Shown piece by piece: positions 24,387 through 31,967 of a stretch of 45,373 nucleotides of DNA. Each line of letters opens with the position of its first letter. Within the stretch, counting starts at the first letter, position 1. The notes under the pieces are model-generated. The model was not told where the DNA came from, searched no databases, and saw only the letters and a program-made list of their open reading frames with translations. Source of the stretch: Coriobacteriales bacterium. GTDB taxonomy: Bacteria; Actinomycetota; Coriobacteriia; Coriobacteriales; UBA8131. The stretch is taken from the NCBI GenBank assembly GCA_031277035.1, contig JAISLY010000012.1, forward strand, positions 1 through 45,373, in the 5' to 3' direction. The position numbers and the translations under genes are program-made.

Positions 24387-25544
24387 CTACTTCCTGGCAT
24401 AGCGCCTGGCGAGCTGCCGCCCGGCGATATGGACCATGATCTCATTAGTGCCGCCGGCAATCTCCATCCCGCGGCAGTCCTTCCATATTCGCCCGAGGCG
24501 TGTCTCGGTTGTAAAGCCCAGTCCGCCATATATCTGGAGCGCCTCGGAGGCAACCTGGGTGCAGGCCTGCGCTCCATAGCGTTTGAGCAGGGCACTCTCG
24601 ATACGAACCGGTTGACCGGTGTCAATCATCCAGAGGGTTCGATAGAGCAGGTTGCGTGTGTTGAGCAGGGCGATTTCCATATCGGTGAGCTTCTGCTGAA
24701 TCAGCTGGTAGGAAATGATTGGCTTGCCAAAGGTCTCACGCTCGCCTGTGTAGGCGGCAGCATCGTCCATGGCGGCCTGCGCGATGCCAAGACACTGGGC
24801 GATGATCAGGCAGCGCTCCATCTCGTAGTTCTTCATGAGGTTTTTAAAGCCCTCGCCGGCCACACCGACACGCATATCCTCAGTGAGCACGACATCGTCA
24901 AAGAACATCTCGCAAAACGGCATGATCTCGGCACCTATCTTGTGCAGGCTCGACGTGCTGAGGCCGGCTGTCGTACGCGGCACCAGCCACATCGACATGC
25001 TGCGGTTATCGGGCGAGGGATCCTCGTCCTTGGCCGCAACGAGCACGTTGGGCAGAGATTCGCCGGCCGTCACCCAGGTCTTCTGTCCGTTGAGGAGAAA
25101 ACTGCCGTCTGCCTGCCTGCGGGTGACCGTGCTCATGGAGGCGTTGTCCGAGCCGGCTCCCGGTTCTGAAAAGCCCAGCGAGAACAGGGGCTTTCCCTCT
25201 TCGAGGTAGGTTTCCAGACACAGCCGAATCTGCTCCTCGTTGCCAAAATCAATCATGTCGTTGACAGCCAGCACATTGTTCAGAAAGGGGGTCAGGCAAC
25301 CCGAGGCATGGGCAAAGCGCTCGGTGAGAATGCCCAGGGTCACCCGGTCGCAGGGCACGCCGCCGTATTCTTCCGGCAGGCCAATCAGCGCAAAACCGGC
25401 TTCGAGATAGGCCCTGGTCAGTTCGTCGGGAACGCTTTGCTCGGCGTACATGCGGGTAATGAGGTCATCTGGCATCGAGCGTCTCACAAACTCGTCTATA
25501 CTTTCGATGAGGAGTTCCTGTTCGTCTGTGTAGGAGAAATCCAT
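24387..25544 (-). CDS. Acyl-CoA dehydrogenase (CaiA-like)
   Basis: 385 aa from ATG (MDFSYTDEQ) with GGAGG 5 bp upstream. Flavoprotein dehydrogenase or reductase of the acyl-CoA dehydrogenase family: FSEPGAGSDNASM, TWVTAGES, RETFGKPIISYQLIQQKLTDM and the C-terminal YGGLGFTTETRLGRIWKD...GGTNEIMVHIAGRQLAR. First gene of the operon with fixA-B-C-X, so it probably exchanges electrons with FixAB. In carnitine-type systems the analogous CaiA reduces crotonobetainyl-CoA. The true substrate is unknown, and the reductive direction is an inference from the anaerobic FixABCX context. Confidence 0.9.
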   Translation of the reverse strand: MDFSYTDEQELLIESIDEFVRRSMPDDLITRMYAEQSVPDELTRAYLEAGFALIGLPEEYGGVPCDRVTLGILTERFAHASGCLTPFLNNVLAVNDMIDFGNEEQIRLCLETYLEEGKPLFSLGFSEPGAGSDNASMSTVTRRQADGSFLLNGQKTWVTAGESLPNVLVAAKDEDPSPDNRSMSMWLVPRTTAGLSTSSLHKIGAEIMPFCEMFFDDVVLTEDMRVGVAGEGFKNLMKNYEMERCLIIAQCLGIAQAAMDDAAAYTGERETFGKPIISYQLIQQKLTDMEIALLNTRNLLYRTLWMIDTGQPVRIESALLKRYGAQACTQVASEALQIYGGLGFTTETRLGRIWKDCRGMEIAGGTNEIMVHIAGRQLARRYARK

Positions 25545-25582
25545 TACCGCCTCCAACCATTCGCCGCGAGGTCATAATGCCT

Positions 25583-25610
25583 TTGATGAGAAGATAGCAT
25601 AAACTATAGG
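25583..25610 (+). promoter_or_regulatory. Candidate promoter for the permease gene
   Basis: TTGATG (25583-25588), 16-bp spacer, TATAGG (25605-25610), 30 bp before the permease start in a short divergent gap. Fair match to a sigma-70-type promoter. Confidence 0.4.
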
Positions 25611-25639
25611 CTCTGATACTCTGAAGGAGGTTCTATTCC

Positions 25640-26911
25640 GTGACGCCCCTGCAGATAGCCGCGCTCGCCATCTTTATCGCTGTGATGATTCTCATCGTCT
25701 CCGAGAAGGTTCATCGCACCCTGGCCGCCCTGCTTGGGGCCGCGCTTGTCCTCGCCAGTGGCATCGTCCCCTTTGAGGCAAGCCTTGAGCATATCGACTT
25801 TAATACGCTTGGCGTCCTTGTCGGCATGATGCTCTTCGTGGCCGCCATAAAGCCTTCGGGACTTTTTGAGTATGTGGCTATCAGGGCAGCAAAACTCGTG
25901 AAGGGCGACCCCTGGCGCATCATGGTCGCACTCGTCATCATCACCGCACTGCTCTCGGCCCTGCTCGATAACGTCACCACCGTGCTGCTCATTGGGCCAA
26001 TGACCTTCATGATCTGCCGCGAACTGAAGCTCGACCCCGTTCCGTTCTTCATCACGCAGATACTCGCGTCAAACATCGGGGGAACCGCCACACTCATCGG
26101 CGATCCTCCCAATATCATGATTGGCTCGGCCACGGGCTTGAGTTTTGTGGATTTTCTCGCCATCGACGGACCCATTGTCCTTGTCGTCCTTGCGGTAACC
26201 ATCCTCTGTTTTCGCTTTATCTACGGCCGTAAACTGGCCGTTGGGGATGAGTATCGCGCAGCCATCATGGCTCTTGATGAGAAGGAGGCCGTCGCCGACA
26301 GGGCGCTTTTTATCAAGGGTATCGTGATGATTTGCCTGCTCACAGTCGCCTTTGCGCTTCATGGCGTGCTGCATCTCGAATCCTCGGTCATCGCCCTGTG
26401 TGCTGCGGCGGTCATGATGCTGATTGGAAAGCAGAATGTCGAGAAGACGGTCGAGAGCGTTGAGTGGGCGACGATTGGTTTTTTTGGCGGCCTGTTCATC
26501 GTTGTCGGTGCCCTGGTTGAGACCGGGCTGGTCGAGCAGGTCGCGCTTTTCCTCGTCGACGCCACCCTTGGCCAGGAAGTCCTCGCCATCCTTGTGGTGC
26601 TCGTCGCCTCGGCGGTCATCTCGGCGATACTGGATAACATCCCCTTTGTGGCGACGATGATACCGGTGCTGCTCACCATGCAGGCAAACGGCGTGGACAC
26701 CGAGCCTTTGTGGTGGGCCCTTTCGCTCGGTGCCTGCCTGGGCGGCAACGGCACCCTTATCGGTGCCAGCGCAAACGTCGTTCTGTCGGGAATATCCACG
26801 CGGGAGGGCTACCCGCTCACCTTCATAGATTTCCTGAAGATCGGGGCGCCGCTGATGTTGCTTTCTATCCTGCTGTCCGGCGTCTACCTCGTACTGCGGT
26901 TTGGAGTGTAG
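25640..26911 (+). CDS. ArsB/NhaD/SLC13-type permease (CitMHS/ion transporter superfamily)
   Basis: 423 aa; GTG start with GGAGGT 8 bp upstream. About eleven membrane helices in two repeated halves with the family motifs LLDNVTTVLLIGPMTFMICR, ASNIGGTATLIGDPPNIMIG, ILDNIPFVATMIPVLL and LGGNGTLIGASANVVLSGIS. These belong to the ArsB/P-protein/NhaD-like permeases that move arsenite, Na+ or dicarboxylates. There is no ars gene nearby, so arsenite specificity is not supported. It is transcribed divergently from the acyl-CoA dehydrogenase operon. Confidence 0.88.
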   Translation: MTPLQIAALAIFIAVMILIVSEKVHRTLAALLGAALVLASGIVPFEASLEHIDFNTLGVLVGMMLFVAAIKPSGLFEYVAIRAAKLVKGDPWRIMVALVIITALLSALLDNVTTVLLIGPMTFMICRELKLDPVPFFITQILASNIGGTATLIGDPPNIMIGSATGLSFVDFLAIDGPIVLVVLAVTILCFRFIYGRKLAVGDEYRAAIMALDEKEAVADRALFIKGIVMICLLTVAFALHGVLHLESSVIALCAAAVMMLIGKQNVEKTVESVEWATIGFFGGLFIVVGALVETGLVEQVALFLVDATLGQEVLAILVVLVASAVISAILDNIPFVATMIPVLLTMQANGVDTEPLWWALSLGACLGGNGTLIGASANVVLSGISTREGYPLTFIDFLKIGAPLMLLSILLSGVYLVLRFGV

Positions 26912-27065
26912 AAGCAGCGAGTCCTGCCCAGACGTTTTTCTCCTTACCCTTTTCGCCTGACGCTTAATTTCTCAGGGATACCCTATAAGAACGGGTAATC
27001 GTAAGGGGCAAAGGAGACCGCATAGGTTCCGCAGAAGCATTTGGAGCAGGTCGGGGCGCGTACGT

Positions 27066-28526
27066 TCAGAGACGTACGGTGAAAACCGTCACGTCGTCGG
27101 GGGTGCTTTGGATGTCGATTTCGCCACCGAGGCGGTCGAGCGCGGCCTTGACGATGCTGAGTCCAAGGCCGTAGTTGCCTCCTTCTGCGCTGCGTGCCCT
27201 GTCTGCCCGATAGAAGCGCTCAAAGAGGTGCGGCAGATCCTCAGAGGCAATGCCCGCGCCGCTGTTTGCCACCGTCAGGGTGACCCCCTGTCGCGGACGC
27301 CTCGCTGGGCGCGCTTCCGGTCGTGAAGGCGGCTTTGTTGCCAGGGCAGCCGCAGACGACAGCGTAACGGAAGTCTCGTGCATACTCACTTTTACAAAGC
27401 CGCCCTCATCGGCATACTTCACGGCATTCTCAATCAGAGCGAACAGAACGACTTCCACCAGAGCCTGGTCGGTTAAGCGAACGATTCCGCCTTCGATATC
27501 CACGGTAAGCGAAAGGTGCCTTGCCGCGGCTGCTGCAAGAAAGGCCTCAGCTGCCTTCTCGGCCATCGCGCTCAAATCGACCAGATTCTCCGCCGGTGCG
27601 TCCTCAGCCTCCTCGATGCGGGCATATGTCAAAAGCTCCTCAATCAGTCGCTGCATACGGTCGGTGCCGATGCGCAGATAATCGAGCCATTCCCGTTGGC
27701 TGGAGATGGTCTGCTGCTCGTTGGCAAGCAAAGCGTCACTGTTCGCAGTGATGATGGCAAGCGGTGTCTTGAGTTCATGCGAGGCATCCGCGACAAACCG
27801 GCGCTGCTGCTCCCAGGCCTGCTCCATCGGCCGGATGGAGCGATTGGCAAAAAAGCGGCTGACAAAGAAGATAGCAGCCAGGGCAAACAGTCCAACCAGC
27901 GGGAAGGTCAGCAGCAATCCATGCAGGGTGTTACGCGAATCGGTGATGTCCAGAAAATGCGCCTCGTAATAATCGACCAGAAAGCCAAGCGATTCGGAAT
28001 CTCTCAACAGCTCTGTCTGGCCACTTCTCAACACGGTGAACTCGTCATGATAGGCTCGCATCGGAGCCACCTCATACAGCCAGTGACGACCCGCCAGCTC
28101 GAACTCGCCACCTTGCTGATGCTGCCAGGCATAGGCGGCTGCCTGACGATAGAAGTCCTCAGACTCATCGGCTGCGACTCCGGTCGCAACATCGGAGGGC
28201 ACGGCACCCGGGTTGATACTGGAGATTTCACCTTTGTTGTCAATCATGAGAGCAAATGAGCGATATGGCTGTCCGTCCAGCACCTCTACCATAGCCTCGT
28301 TGCCCTCACCCCCATAAAGCATGATGCGTGCGTCGCCCTCCGCAATGGCTACCACGCTTGCCGCGCTGCCGAGCTGTTGGAGCCGGTATCTGTTCTCGGT
28401 ATTGATGTTGTTGCTGGTCACAAGGTAGACTGCGGTAAAGGATGCCAGGAGTATCAGGCTTGTCAGCACCATGTTGAGAATAAGGATGCGGTTGCGAAGC
28501 CGCCTGAACAGGGGGAGATGTTTCAT
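27066..28526 (-). CDS. Sensor histidine kinase of a two-component system
   Basis: 486 aa. Two membrane helices (about 14-36 and 204-225) flank an extracellular sensor region of ~165 residues. The H-box is DASHELKTPL with phospho-acceptor His250; N-box ENAVKY, then GAGI, HLFERFYR and GLGLSIVKA complete the HATPase domain. An Arg/Pro-rich insertion (KPPSRPEARPARRPRQG) interrupts the ATPase domain before the G1 region, a place where a loop is tolerated. It overlaps the response regulator stop (ATGA). The signal sensed is unknown. Confidence 0.93.
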   Translation of the reverse strand: MKHLPLFRRLRNRILILNMVLTSLILLASFTAVYLVTSNNINTENRYRLQQLGSAASVVAIAEGDARIMLYGGEGNEAMVEVLDGQPYRSFALMIDNKGEISSINPGAVPSDVATGVAADESEDFYRQAAAYAWQHQQGGEFELAGRHWLYEVAPMRAYHDEFTVLRSGQTELLRDSESLGFLVDYYEAHFLDITDSRNTLHGLLLTFPLVGLFALAAIFFVSRFFANRSIRPMEQAWEQQRRFVADASHELKTPLAIITANSDALLANEQQTISSQREWLDYLRIGTDRMQRLIEELLTYARIEEAEDAPAENLVDLSAMAEKAAEAFLAAAAARHLSLTVDIEGGIVRLTDQALVEVVLFALIENAVKYADEGGFVKVSMHETSVTLSSAAALATKPPSRPEARPARRPRQGVTLTVANSGAGIASEDLPHLFERFYRADRARSAEGGNYGLGLSIVKAALDRLGGEIDIQSTPDDVTVFTVRL

Positions 28527-29383
28527 GCGGGACGACCTTCGTTCCCAGGGCGACCTTCGTTCCCAGGGCGCCCTTCGTTCCCAGGGCGACCTTCGTTCCC
28601 GGGGCGACCTTCCTTCCCAGAGCGACCTTCATTCCCAAGGCGCCCTCCGTTCCCAGGGCGACCTTCGTTCCCAGGGCGGGTAGCGCGACGCGCAGTCGCG
28701 TCTTTCTCTACCGCGTCCAGGAGCGTGTAGCCCATGCCACGAACCGTACGGATGCTCACGGTCGAGCCGAGATGTGCAAGCGTCTTGCGCAGCAGCGAAA
28801 CGTGCGCCTCGACATGATTGCCGCCTGCATCGGTGTCGTAACCCCAGAGTTTACGCAATACGGTCTCCTTGGCGACGATGGTACCCGCATTCGCCATCAG
28901 CAGCTCAAGCAGCTGCGCCGCCTTGACACTCAGCTGCTCCTGGCGTCCGTGGTGGGTCAGCGTCAAGGCCTGCGGCATCAGACTAAGATCGCCGAACTCA
29001 AGTGACCCTCTGGTAACAATTCCGGCAGCACGCCTGCTCAAAGCGCGGATTCGTGCGAGCAGCTCATCGCTGTGAAAGGGTTTTGGCAGATAGTCGTCCG
29101 CTCCAGCATCCAGCCCCTGTATCTTCTCATCCGTGGCACTGCGGGCTGTGAGCAGGATGATCGGCGTCGCAATGCCCTCGGCGCGAAGCCTCCGCAGGAC
29201 GGACAGGCCATCCAGGTCGGGGAGCATGATGTCAAGAATAACCAGGTCGTAGATGCCCGTGGAAGCGTAGGCCAAACCGTCGCTTCCACTGAAGACCATA
29301 TCGACCGCGTAGTGGTTCTTCTTCAAGACCTCGGCAAGCGCGCGAGCGATGTACTTCTCATCTTCTACCAGCAGTATCCTCAT
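28523..29383 (-). CDS. OmpR/PhoB-family response regulator with a GRPGNE-repeat tail
   Basis: 286 aa. The receiver domain has the phosphorylation site Asp51 (LVILDIMLPD), with acidic Glu7-Asp8 and the conserved LTA and KPF. The C-terminal winged helix carries LWGYDTDAGGNHVEAHVSLLRKTL and IRTVRGMGYTLLD. Normal members end here at ~230 aa. This one continues for about 50 residues of GRPGNE-type repeats encoded by an 18-bp DNA array, right up to the kinase start. The tail's role is unknown; Gly/Pro-rich and charged, it is probably disordered. Confidence 0.93.
   Translation of the reverse strand: MRILLVEDEKYIARALAEVLKKNHYAVDMVFSGSDGLAYASTGIYDLVILDIMLPDLDGLSVLRRLRAEGIATPIILLTARSATDEKIQGLDAGADDYLPKPFHSDELLARIRALSRRAAGIVTRGSLEFGDLSLMPQALTLTHHGRQEQLSVKAAQLLELLMANAGTIVAKETVLRKLWGYDTDAGGNHVEAHVSLLRKTLAHLGSTVSIRTVRGMGYTLLDAVEKDATARRATRPGNEGRPGNGGRLGNEGRSGKEGRPGNEGRPGNEGRPGNEGRPGNEGRPA
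28531..28674. repeat. 18-bp array (eight units) at the 3' end of the response regulator gene
   Basis: Eight consecutive 18-bp units related to ggcgaccttcgttcccag, from 28531 to 28674, encoding GRPGNE-type repeats. On the coding strand every unit contains GAAGG or a close variant. The unit nearest the junction puts GAAGG 9 bp before the histidine kinase ATG, so the last unit also supplies its ribosome site. Confidence 0.9.
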
Positions 29384-29413
29384 GGGTCTCTTCTGCCACC
29401 GGGTCGCATACGT

Positions 29414-30085
29414 TCAGTTGCCATGCGGATTGCCGATGTCGTCGGCATCAACGACGCTGTCGAGGGCGATATTGCTGCTTTCGTCGCTACCGATGAGAGA
29501 ATCGCTGCTCCCGGTGCTGATGGCAAGGATGTCGTCGCTCTCCTCGATGACCCTGAGCCCCTCGGGAACCTCACTGCTCCAGGTCTCGCCGCCGTCGGTG
29601 GAATACTCCACTTCACCGTCCTGCGCCCTTCTGAGCGCATATTCCGTCTCCGCCCCCTCCGCATCAGATGGGAGGCCCCGGATGTCGAGCACGACTGCAT
29701 CGTCGGCGCTGATGAGCGTCCCACCCTGCCCGTCAGTGTCGAGCGAAAATCCATCGGGATAACCCTCTGTCCACGTCACGCCGCCATCGGTTGAGTATCG
29801 GGTCAGGCCGTCCTCGCTGAGAAGCATCAGGCTGGCCTGCCCGCCGTCTGCCTCATCGGCGGCGAAGGCAGAGGTGTCGTCCAGGTTAAAGTGCAGCAGC
29901 AGGGTCACGGTAACGAGCAATGCGGCGACCCCAAGCGACCAGGCAAAAAGTCTGAGACTGCGGGGCAGGCCGCTCTGGCCCTGTGCGGTCTGTTCCGATA
30001 CCATCTTGCCCTGTGCAAGCTGCCCCTCGATAGCCTGGTTCTGTGCGGCCCATTCCTGCTCTCTCTGTTCATGCATCCTGATCAC
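29414..30085 (-). CDS. Membrane-anchored Asp-box protein upstream of a two-component system
   Basis: About 223 aa. It starts at GTG (preceded by GAGGAT) or at the in-frame ATG three codons later (MHEQREQ). A cytoplasmic, Gln-rich N-terminal ~45 residues is followed by one membrane helix (FAWSLGVAALLVTVTLLLHF). The external part has two BNR/Asp-box motifs (YSTDGGVTW and YSTDGGETW) of the kind found in sialidase-like beta-propellers, but far too few for a full propeller. It probably shares an operon with the response regulator and kinase 30 bp downstream, and may act as their accessory sensor. I do not recognise an established family. Confidence 0.75.
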   Translation of the reverse strand: MIRMHEQREQEWAAQNQAIEGQLAQGKMVSEQTAQGQSGLPRSLRLFAWSLGVAALLVTVTLLLHFNLDDTSAFAADEADGGQASLMLLSEDGLTRYSTDGGVTWTEGYPDGFSLDTDGQGGTLISADDAVVLDIRGLPSDAEGAETEYALRRAQDGEVEYSTDGGETWSSEVPEGLRVIEESDDILAISTGSSDSLIGSDESSNIALDSVVDADDIGNPHGN

Positions 30086-30092
30086 ATCCTCT

Positions 30093-30158
30093 TCATGTGT
30101 TTTCCAGCATCAGATCGTTTGGAGCTTTCGCTGTCAGACGGTTTTCTTTCGCACCCAT
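30093..30158 (-). CDS. Putative 21-aa leader peptide before the Asp-box protein
   Basis: MGAKENRLTAKAPNDLMLEN-T, with GGAGGG 6 bp before its ATG, a far better ribosome site than the next gene has. It stops 7 bp before the GTG of the Asp-box gene, so ribosomes could reinitiate there. Could be a leader peptide, a coupling ORF, or the end of a decayed gene. Confidence 0.35.
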   Translation of the reverse strand: MGAKENRLTAKAPNDLMLENT

Positions 30159-30326
30159 CAGACTCCCTCCATGATACAGGCCGAAGTTGTGCTCAAGCTG
30201 AAAAACGGGAAGAAACTGACCTTCGTTGCTGAACTGGCGGATAAGCTGCTTGAAGGCATCACGAAGGCCTCAAACGCGTATCGGGCAATCTGCGATAAAC
30301 AGGGTATTCGGATTGAGAAAATAATC

Positions 30327-30356
30327 TTGCGAACAAATGTTCGGTTCTGTTATACT
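30327..30356 (+). promoter_or_regulatory. dinB promoter with a perfect LexA (SOS) box
   Basis: CGAACAAATGTTCG at 30330-30343 is a perfect 14-bp palindrome matching the Gram-positive/actinobacterial LexA consensus CGAAC-N4-GTTCG. It overlaps a -35 (TTGCGA, 30327-30332) and lies between it and a -10 (TATACT, 30351-30356; 18-bp spacing). LexA bound here would block RNA polymerase; DNA damage would induce dinB. Confidence 0.88.
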
Positions 30357-30398
30357 GAGATTGAACGATACGGACTGAGTCGCAGAGGAAGACAGAAG

Positions 30399-31967
30399 GT
30401 GTCCCACACAGGCAGCGTTGAGGACATGGACAGAACCAACATCGAGGGCTCATCGCACAGGGCATCAGAGAACCTGAGTGCCGTCGGGCACCTTGCGCCC
30501 TGGTCAGGGCCGGCCGTCCTGCTTCTTGACCTGGATGCCTTCTTCGCCTCGGTTGAGCAGCTCGACCACCCCGAATGGCGCGGCAAGCCGGTCATCGTCG
30601 GCGGAGACGCGCAGCGCCGAGGCGTTGTCTCAACCTGCTCCTATGAGGCGCGAGCCTTTGGTGTGCGCTCCGCCATGCCTTCGGCTCAGGCAAGGCGTCT
30701 GTGCCCCAATGCCATCTGGACGCCGGGTAACTTTCCGCGCTATATCGAACTTTCCCAGCAGGTCATGCGCATCATGACCGAAGCCTCACCACATCTTCAA
30801 CAGGTCTCCATCGACGAGGCCTTTCTCGATGTCTCCCCCGGACGTTTTGTCGGCGAACACCCGGTGCTCATCGCCCATCGCATCCGCGAGCAGGTTGCCA
30901 AACTGGGCATCACCTGCTCCATCGGGCTCGGTGTCTCAAAAAGCGTCGCGAAGGTCGCCTCGGACCGGGATAAGCCAAACGGTCTGACCGTCGTCTATCC
31001 GGGCAGCGAGGCCGCCTTTCTCGCTCCTTTGCCAATCCGCGTGATGTCGGGTGTTGGCCATGTGGCAGAGCGGCGCCTGCACGATTATGGCATCTATACG
31101 CTGGGCGCACTGGGAGCGGCCGACGAGGACACGCTGCGAAGCGTCTTTGGAAAAAACGCCCAGATGATGCGGGAGCGCTGCCTGGGATGCGACCGCTCCC
31201 CGGTCGAGGCGGACGAGAAGGTAAAGTCTGTCTCCAACGAAATGACCTTCTCCTCTGACCTCAAAAAGGCCGCTGAGATACGCCGGGCGGTTGCGATGCT
31301 GGCAGCAAAGGTCGGTCGCCGTCTGCGCCATAAGGCGCTCCGTGGCCATACGGTCATGTTAAAGCTGCGCTTCGGCGACCTCAGTCTGCGCACCGCACAA
31401 CAGACACTTGCCGAGGCCGTGGACAACGAGCGCGTCTTTACTCCCGTCCTGCACGCCCTCATACCCCAGATTTGGCAGCCGGGTGAGAGCCTGCGTCTCG
31501 TGGGGGTTGCCGTCTCTGGCTTTGATGAGCGGCCTGCGCAGCTCAGTCTCTTCGGAGATGAGGCGGGTGCGGAGGAGCTGACAGGAGATGTGGACAGGGC
31601 CGGCGACGGAAATCGCGATGGAGGCCAGCACGCGACAGGCGCGAGGGCCTCCCATGGGCGAGCACAGCGCTCACTTGTTGAGGCGACCGATCGGGTCAGG
31701 GATCGTTTTGGAGAAGACGCGCTTTCCTACGGTCGCGAACTGCTGTTCAAAGACAGGGGCACCGGCACCATCGCGCAGAAAAAGGATGACTACAAAGACC
31801 CGCTCGCCTCAACGGTCACTTCTGACGAGGGCACGCCGCCTTCGTTGGATGAGGGTACGCCGCCTTCGTTTGATGAGGGTACGCCGCCTTCGTTGGATGA
31901 AGAGGCTGCGGTCGCTTCTGACGAAGGCTCAATGCCCACAATCCGCCCCACGCGCTCGGAATACTGA
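30399..31967 (+). CDS. dinB: DNA polymerase IV (Y-family, error-prone)
   Basis: 522 aa from GTG with GAGGAAG upstream, placed downstream of the LexA-controlled promoter; a longer in-frame extension would start before the promoter. Catalytic acidic residues lie in DLDAFFASVE (Asp44; the second Phe is the steric gate) and SIDEAFLD. Little-finger/thumb motifs GLGVSKSVAKVASDRDKPNG and a beta-clamp motif QLSLF (~381-385) are present. The C-terminus extends past the normal end with a variable linker and then (DEGTPPSL)3-type repeats. These repeats are encoded by a 24-bp array that is also the antisense coding sequence of rsfS. Performs translesion synthesis under SOS. Confidence 0.94.
   Translation: MSHTGSVEDMDRTNIEGSSHRASENLSAVGHLAPWSGPAVLLLDLDAFFASVEQLDHPEWRGKPVIVGGDAQRRGVVSTCSYEARAFGVRSAMPSAQARRLCPNAIWTPGNFPRYIELSQQVMRIMTEASPHLQQVSIDEAFLDVSPGRFVGEHPVLIAHRIREQVAKLGITCSIGLGVSKSVAKVASDRDKPNGLTVVYPGSEAAFLAPLPIRVMSGVGHVAERRLHDYGIYTLGALGAADEDTLRSVFGKNAQMMRERCLGCDRSPVEADEKVKSVSNEMTFSSDLKKAAEIRRAVAMLAAKVGRRLRHKALRGHTVMLKLRFGDLSLRTAQQTLAEAVDNERVFTPVLHALIPQIWQPGESLRLVGVAVSGFDERPAQLSLFGDEAGAEELTGDVDRAGDGNRDGGQHATGARASHGRAQRSLVEATDRVRDRFGEDALSYGRELLFKDRGTGTIAQKKDDYKDPLASTVTSDEGTPPSLDEGTPPSFDEGTPPSLDEEAAVASDEGSMPTIRPTRSEY

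Larger units (their letters stand above)
30086..30398. other. Divergent intergenic region upstream of dinB
   Basis: About 310 bp holding the dinB promoter with LexA box (30327-30356) and, on the minus strand, a 21-codon ORF (30093-30158). An open frame in phase with dinB begins at 30172 (MIQAEVVLKLKNGKKLTF...). Its composition is fairly protein-like, but it has no ribosome site and is crossed by the LexA box and the -10 box, so I did not call it. Confidence 0.5.

Noticed and set aside
4423-26988. Identical 13-mer GGATACCCTATAA upstream of the iron operon (minus) and after the permease gene (26976-26988, plus)
   Set aside because: In a 45-kb window tens of chance 13-bp matches between the strands are expected, and the second site has no gene in the right orientation.
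28531-28674. Possible CRISPR array
   Set aside because: Units are directly adjacent with no spacers, are coding and imperfect, and no cas genes are present. The same holds for the other arrays.
30172-30398. In-frame N-terminal extension of dinB starting MIQAEVVLK
   Set aside because: It would place the LexA box and the -10 box inside the coding region, and it has no ribosome site. The GTG at 30399 has one.
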